The notes under the pieces were generated by a model. That model was given only the letters and a program-made list of their open reading frames with translations. It was not told the origin of the DNA and searched no databases. The translations under genes and the position numbers were made by a program. A stretch of DNA of 64,000 nt from Rhodocyclaceae bacterium. GTDB lineage: Bacteria > Pseudomonadota > Gammaproteobacteria > Burkholderiales > Rhodocyclaceae. How positions within the stretch are numbered: position 1 is the first letter of the stretch; the number at the start of each line of letters is the position of its first letter. Shown piece after piece: positions 63,060-64,000 of this stretch. Location: assembly GCA_013791905.1 (NCBI GenBank), contig VMSX01000017.1, positions 186,001 through 250,000 on the forward strand, given 5' to 3'.

Positions 63060-64000
63060 TATTTCCAGGGCCGGTTGTAAGCGCCCAGTGTGGCCGAGCG
63101 GCCTTCCGACACCTTGTTGAGTTCGGCCATCCACGCCGCTGTCGGCTTGAAGTGTTCGGGGTCGCGGCGGCAGCTGTCGATGGCGTCACGCCATACCTTG
63201 GTCACCTGGGTGACATACGCGGGGCTGCGCTGGCGACCTTCGATCTTGATGGCGGAAACGCCAATGCGCATCAGTTCGGGCAGCAATTCCAGCGTGTTCA
63301 GACTGGCCGGTTCCTCGATGGCGTAGTAGGTCTCGTCATCGACCTCGAAGCGGCCCTTGCAGAGTGTCGGATAGCCGGCGCGTTCCCCTTGGCCAAAGCG
63401 GTCGATGAGGATGCCATTCAGGCGGGTTTCCATGCCCGCCGGCGTTTCTTCGTAGCGTACTGCCTTGCCCGGTGAGCAGGCGCCCTGGCAGTTGGGCGAA
63501 GTACCGGTGGTATAGGCCGACAGGGCGCAGCGCCCCTCGACCATCACGCACAGGCCGCCGAAGCCGAATACCTCGATCTCGACCGGCGTGTTCTTCACCA
63601 CATGCTCGACCTGCGCCATCGACAGCACGCGCGGCAGCACGGCGCGCTGGATGCCGAAGTGCTGATGGTAGAAGTTGATCGCCTCGTAATTGGTGGCCGA
63701 GCCCTGCACCGACAGATGCAGCCGCAGCTTGGGGTGATTGCGCTTGGCATATTCCATCAGTCCGGGGTCGGCGAGGATCACCGCATCGACGCCGAAGGCC
63801 GCAGCCTTGTCCACTGCCGCCGTCCATTGCAGCCAGTTATCGGTCAACGGAAAAGTGTTCAGCGCCACCAGCACCTTGACGCCGCGCTGGTGGGCGTACT
63901 CGATGCCCTGCTTGATGCTGGCGTCGTCGAAGTTGAGGCCGGTGAAATTGCGCGCATTGGTGGCGTCGCGAAAACCGGTATAGACACAGTTCGCGCCGTG
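63059..64000 (-). CDS. ubiU: UbiU: U32-family O2-independent ubiquinone hydroxylase subunit (5' end outside window)
   Basis: 313 codons are open to the window edge, so the first residues are missing (family about 330). The visible part begins [19 protein letters not shown], the U32 N-terminal pattern. Cluster cysteines occur in [17 protein letters not shown] and the later SCRRD. It is the first gene of ubiU-ubiV-ubiT. Presence of all three suggests anaerobic respiration with ubiquinone, for example on nitrate. Confidence 0.94.
   Translation of the reverse strand, partial: HGANCVYTGFRDATNARNFTGLNFDDASIKQGIEYAHQRGVKVLVALNTFPLTDNWLQWTAAVDKAAAFGVDAVILADPGLMEYAKRNHPKLRLHLSVQGSATNYEAINFYHQHFGIQRAVLPRVLSMAQVEHVVKNTPVEIEVFGFGGLCVMVEGRCALSAYTTGTSPNCQGACSPGKAVRYEETPAGMETRLNGILIDRFGQGERAGYPTLCKGRFEVDDETYYAIEEPASLNTLELLPELMRIGVSAIKIEGRQRSPAYVTQVTKVWRDAIDSCRRDPEHFKPTAAWMAELNKVSEGRSATLGAYNRPWK

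Overview
The window is a GC-rich, tightly packed chromosomal segment of a betaproteobacterium. The best fit is the Rhodocyclales/Sterolibacteriaceae area (relatives of Sulfuritalea, Dechloromonas, Azoarcus). This placement rests on gene types and order: the ferrooxidans-type gshA next to gshB, a permease-free EIIA(Man)-HPr-EI set, a porin-glnK-amtB operon, metX-metW, and the oxygen-independent ubiquinone genes ubiU-ubiV-ubiT, which suggest a facultatively anaerobic respirer. I see no rRNA, CRISPR array, prophage, transposase or plasmid gene.

Layout. 1-6.3 kb: the end of a ChpA/PilL-type hybrid chemosensory kinase, a cysteine-rich metallochaperone-like protein and a REC-PAS-GGDEF regulator. 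6.5-10.7 kb: algH-ruvX-pyrR-pyrB-pseudo-pyrC-DUF1840, a pyrimidine operon with overlapping genes. 10.7-21.4 kb: two small unknown genes, metH, rhodanese, dsbB, an ScsD-like thioredoxin, an MFS carrier, a LysR regulator, comM and ubiK. 21.4-24.4 kb: porin-glnK-amtB behind a sigma-54 promoter with two NtrC-like sites and ended by a clear terminator. 24.5-34.1 kb: purU, thrH, a periplasmic-sensor diguanylate cyclase, an ABC-F ATPase and two tandem HDOD paralogues. 34.2-42.5 kb: gshA-gshB-apbE-ptsA-ptsH-ptsI, an NlpC/P60 hydrolase, metX and metW. 42.8-44.3 kb: two related secreted proteins of unknown function. 44.4-57.6 kb: a 15-gene aryl-polyene-like lipid locus. 57.7-64 kb: tRNA-Leu(UAA), an alpha/beta hydrolase, a [2Fe-2S] ferredoxin, an MFS carrier, a MazG-like hydrolase, a VanZ-like protein and ubiT-ubiV-ubiU, the last running off the window.

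The aryl-polyene-like locus has an acyl carrier protein, acyl-ACP ligase, two hot-dog dehydratases, ketoreductase, ketosynthase plus chain-length-factor pair, two acyltransferases, a family 2 glycosyltransferase, an MMPL exporter and a LolA-like carrier. It also has a polysaccharide deacetylase and a PAP2 phosphatase, not usual members of such clusters. No ammonia-lyase, methyltransferase, second ACP or thioesterase is seen here.

The most unusual feature is the density of small dispersed repeats. Family A has a short form of about 24 bp and a long form of about 40-48 bp that looks like the short form with an inserted hairpin. Twelve copies are visible. Four lie in frame inside genes (metH, comM and both HDOD paralogues); the two HDOD paralogues carry different forms at the same place. 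Family B is a composite GC hairpin element of about 110-145 bp, seen near chpA, pyrC', twice in tandem between metX and metW, and beside the tRNA; one copy encodes the C-terminus of ChpA. Family C is a 130-bp element whose two copies lie in inverted orientation around the ketoreductase-dehydratase pair.
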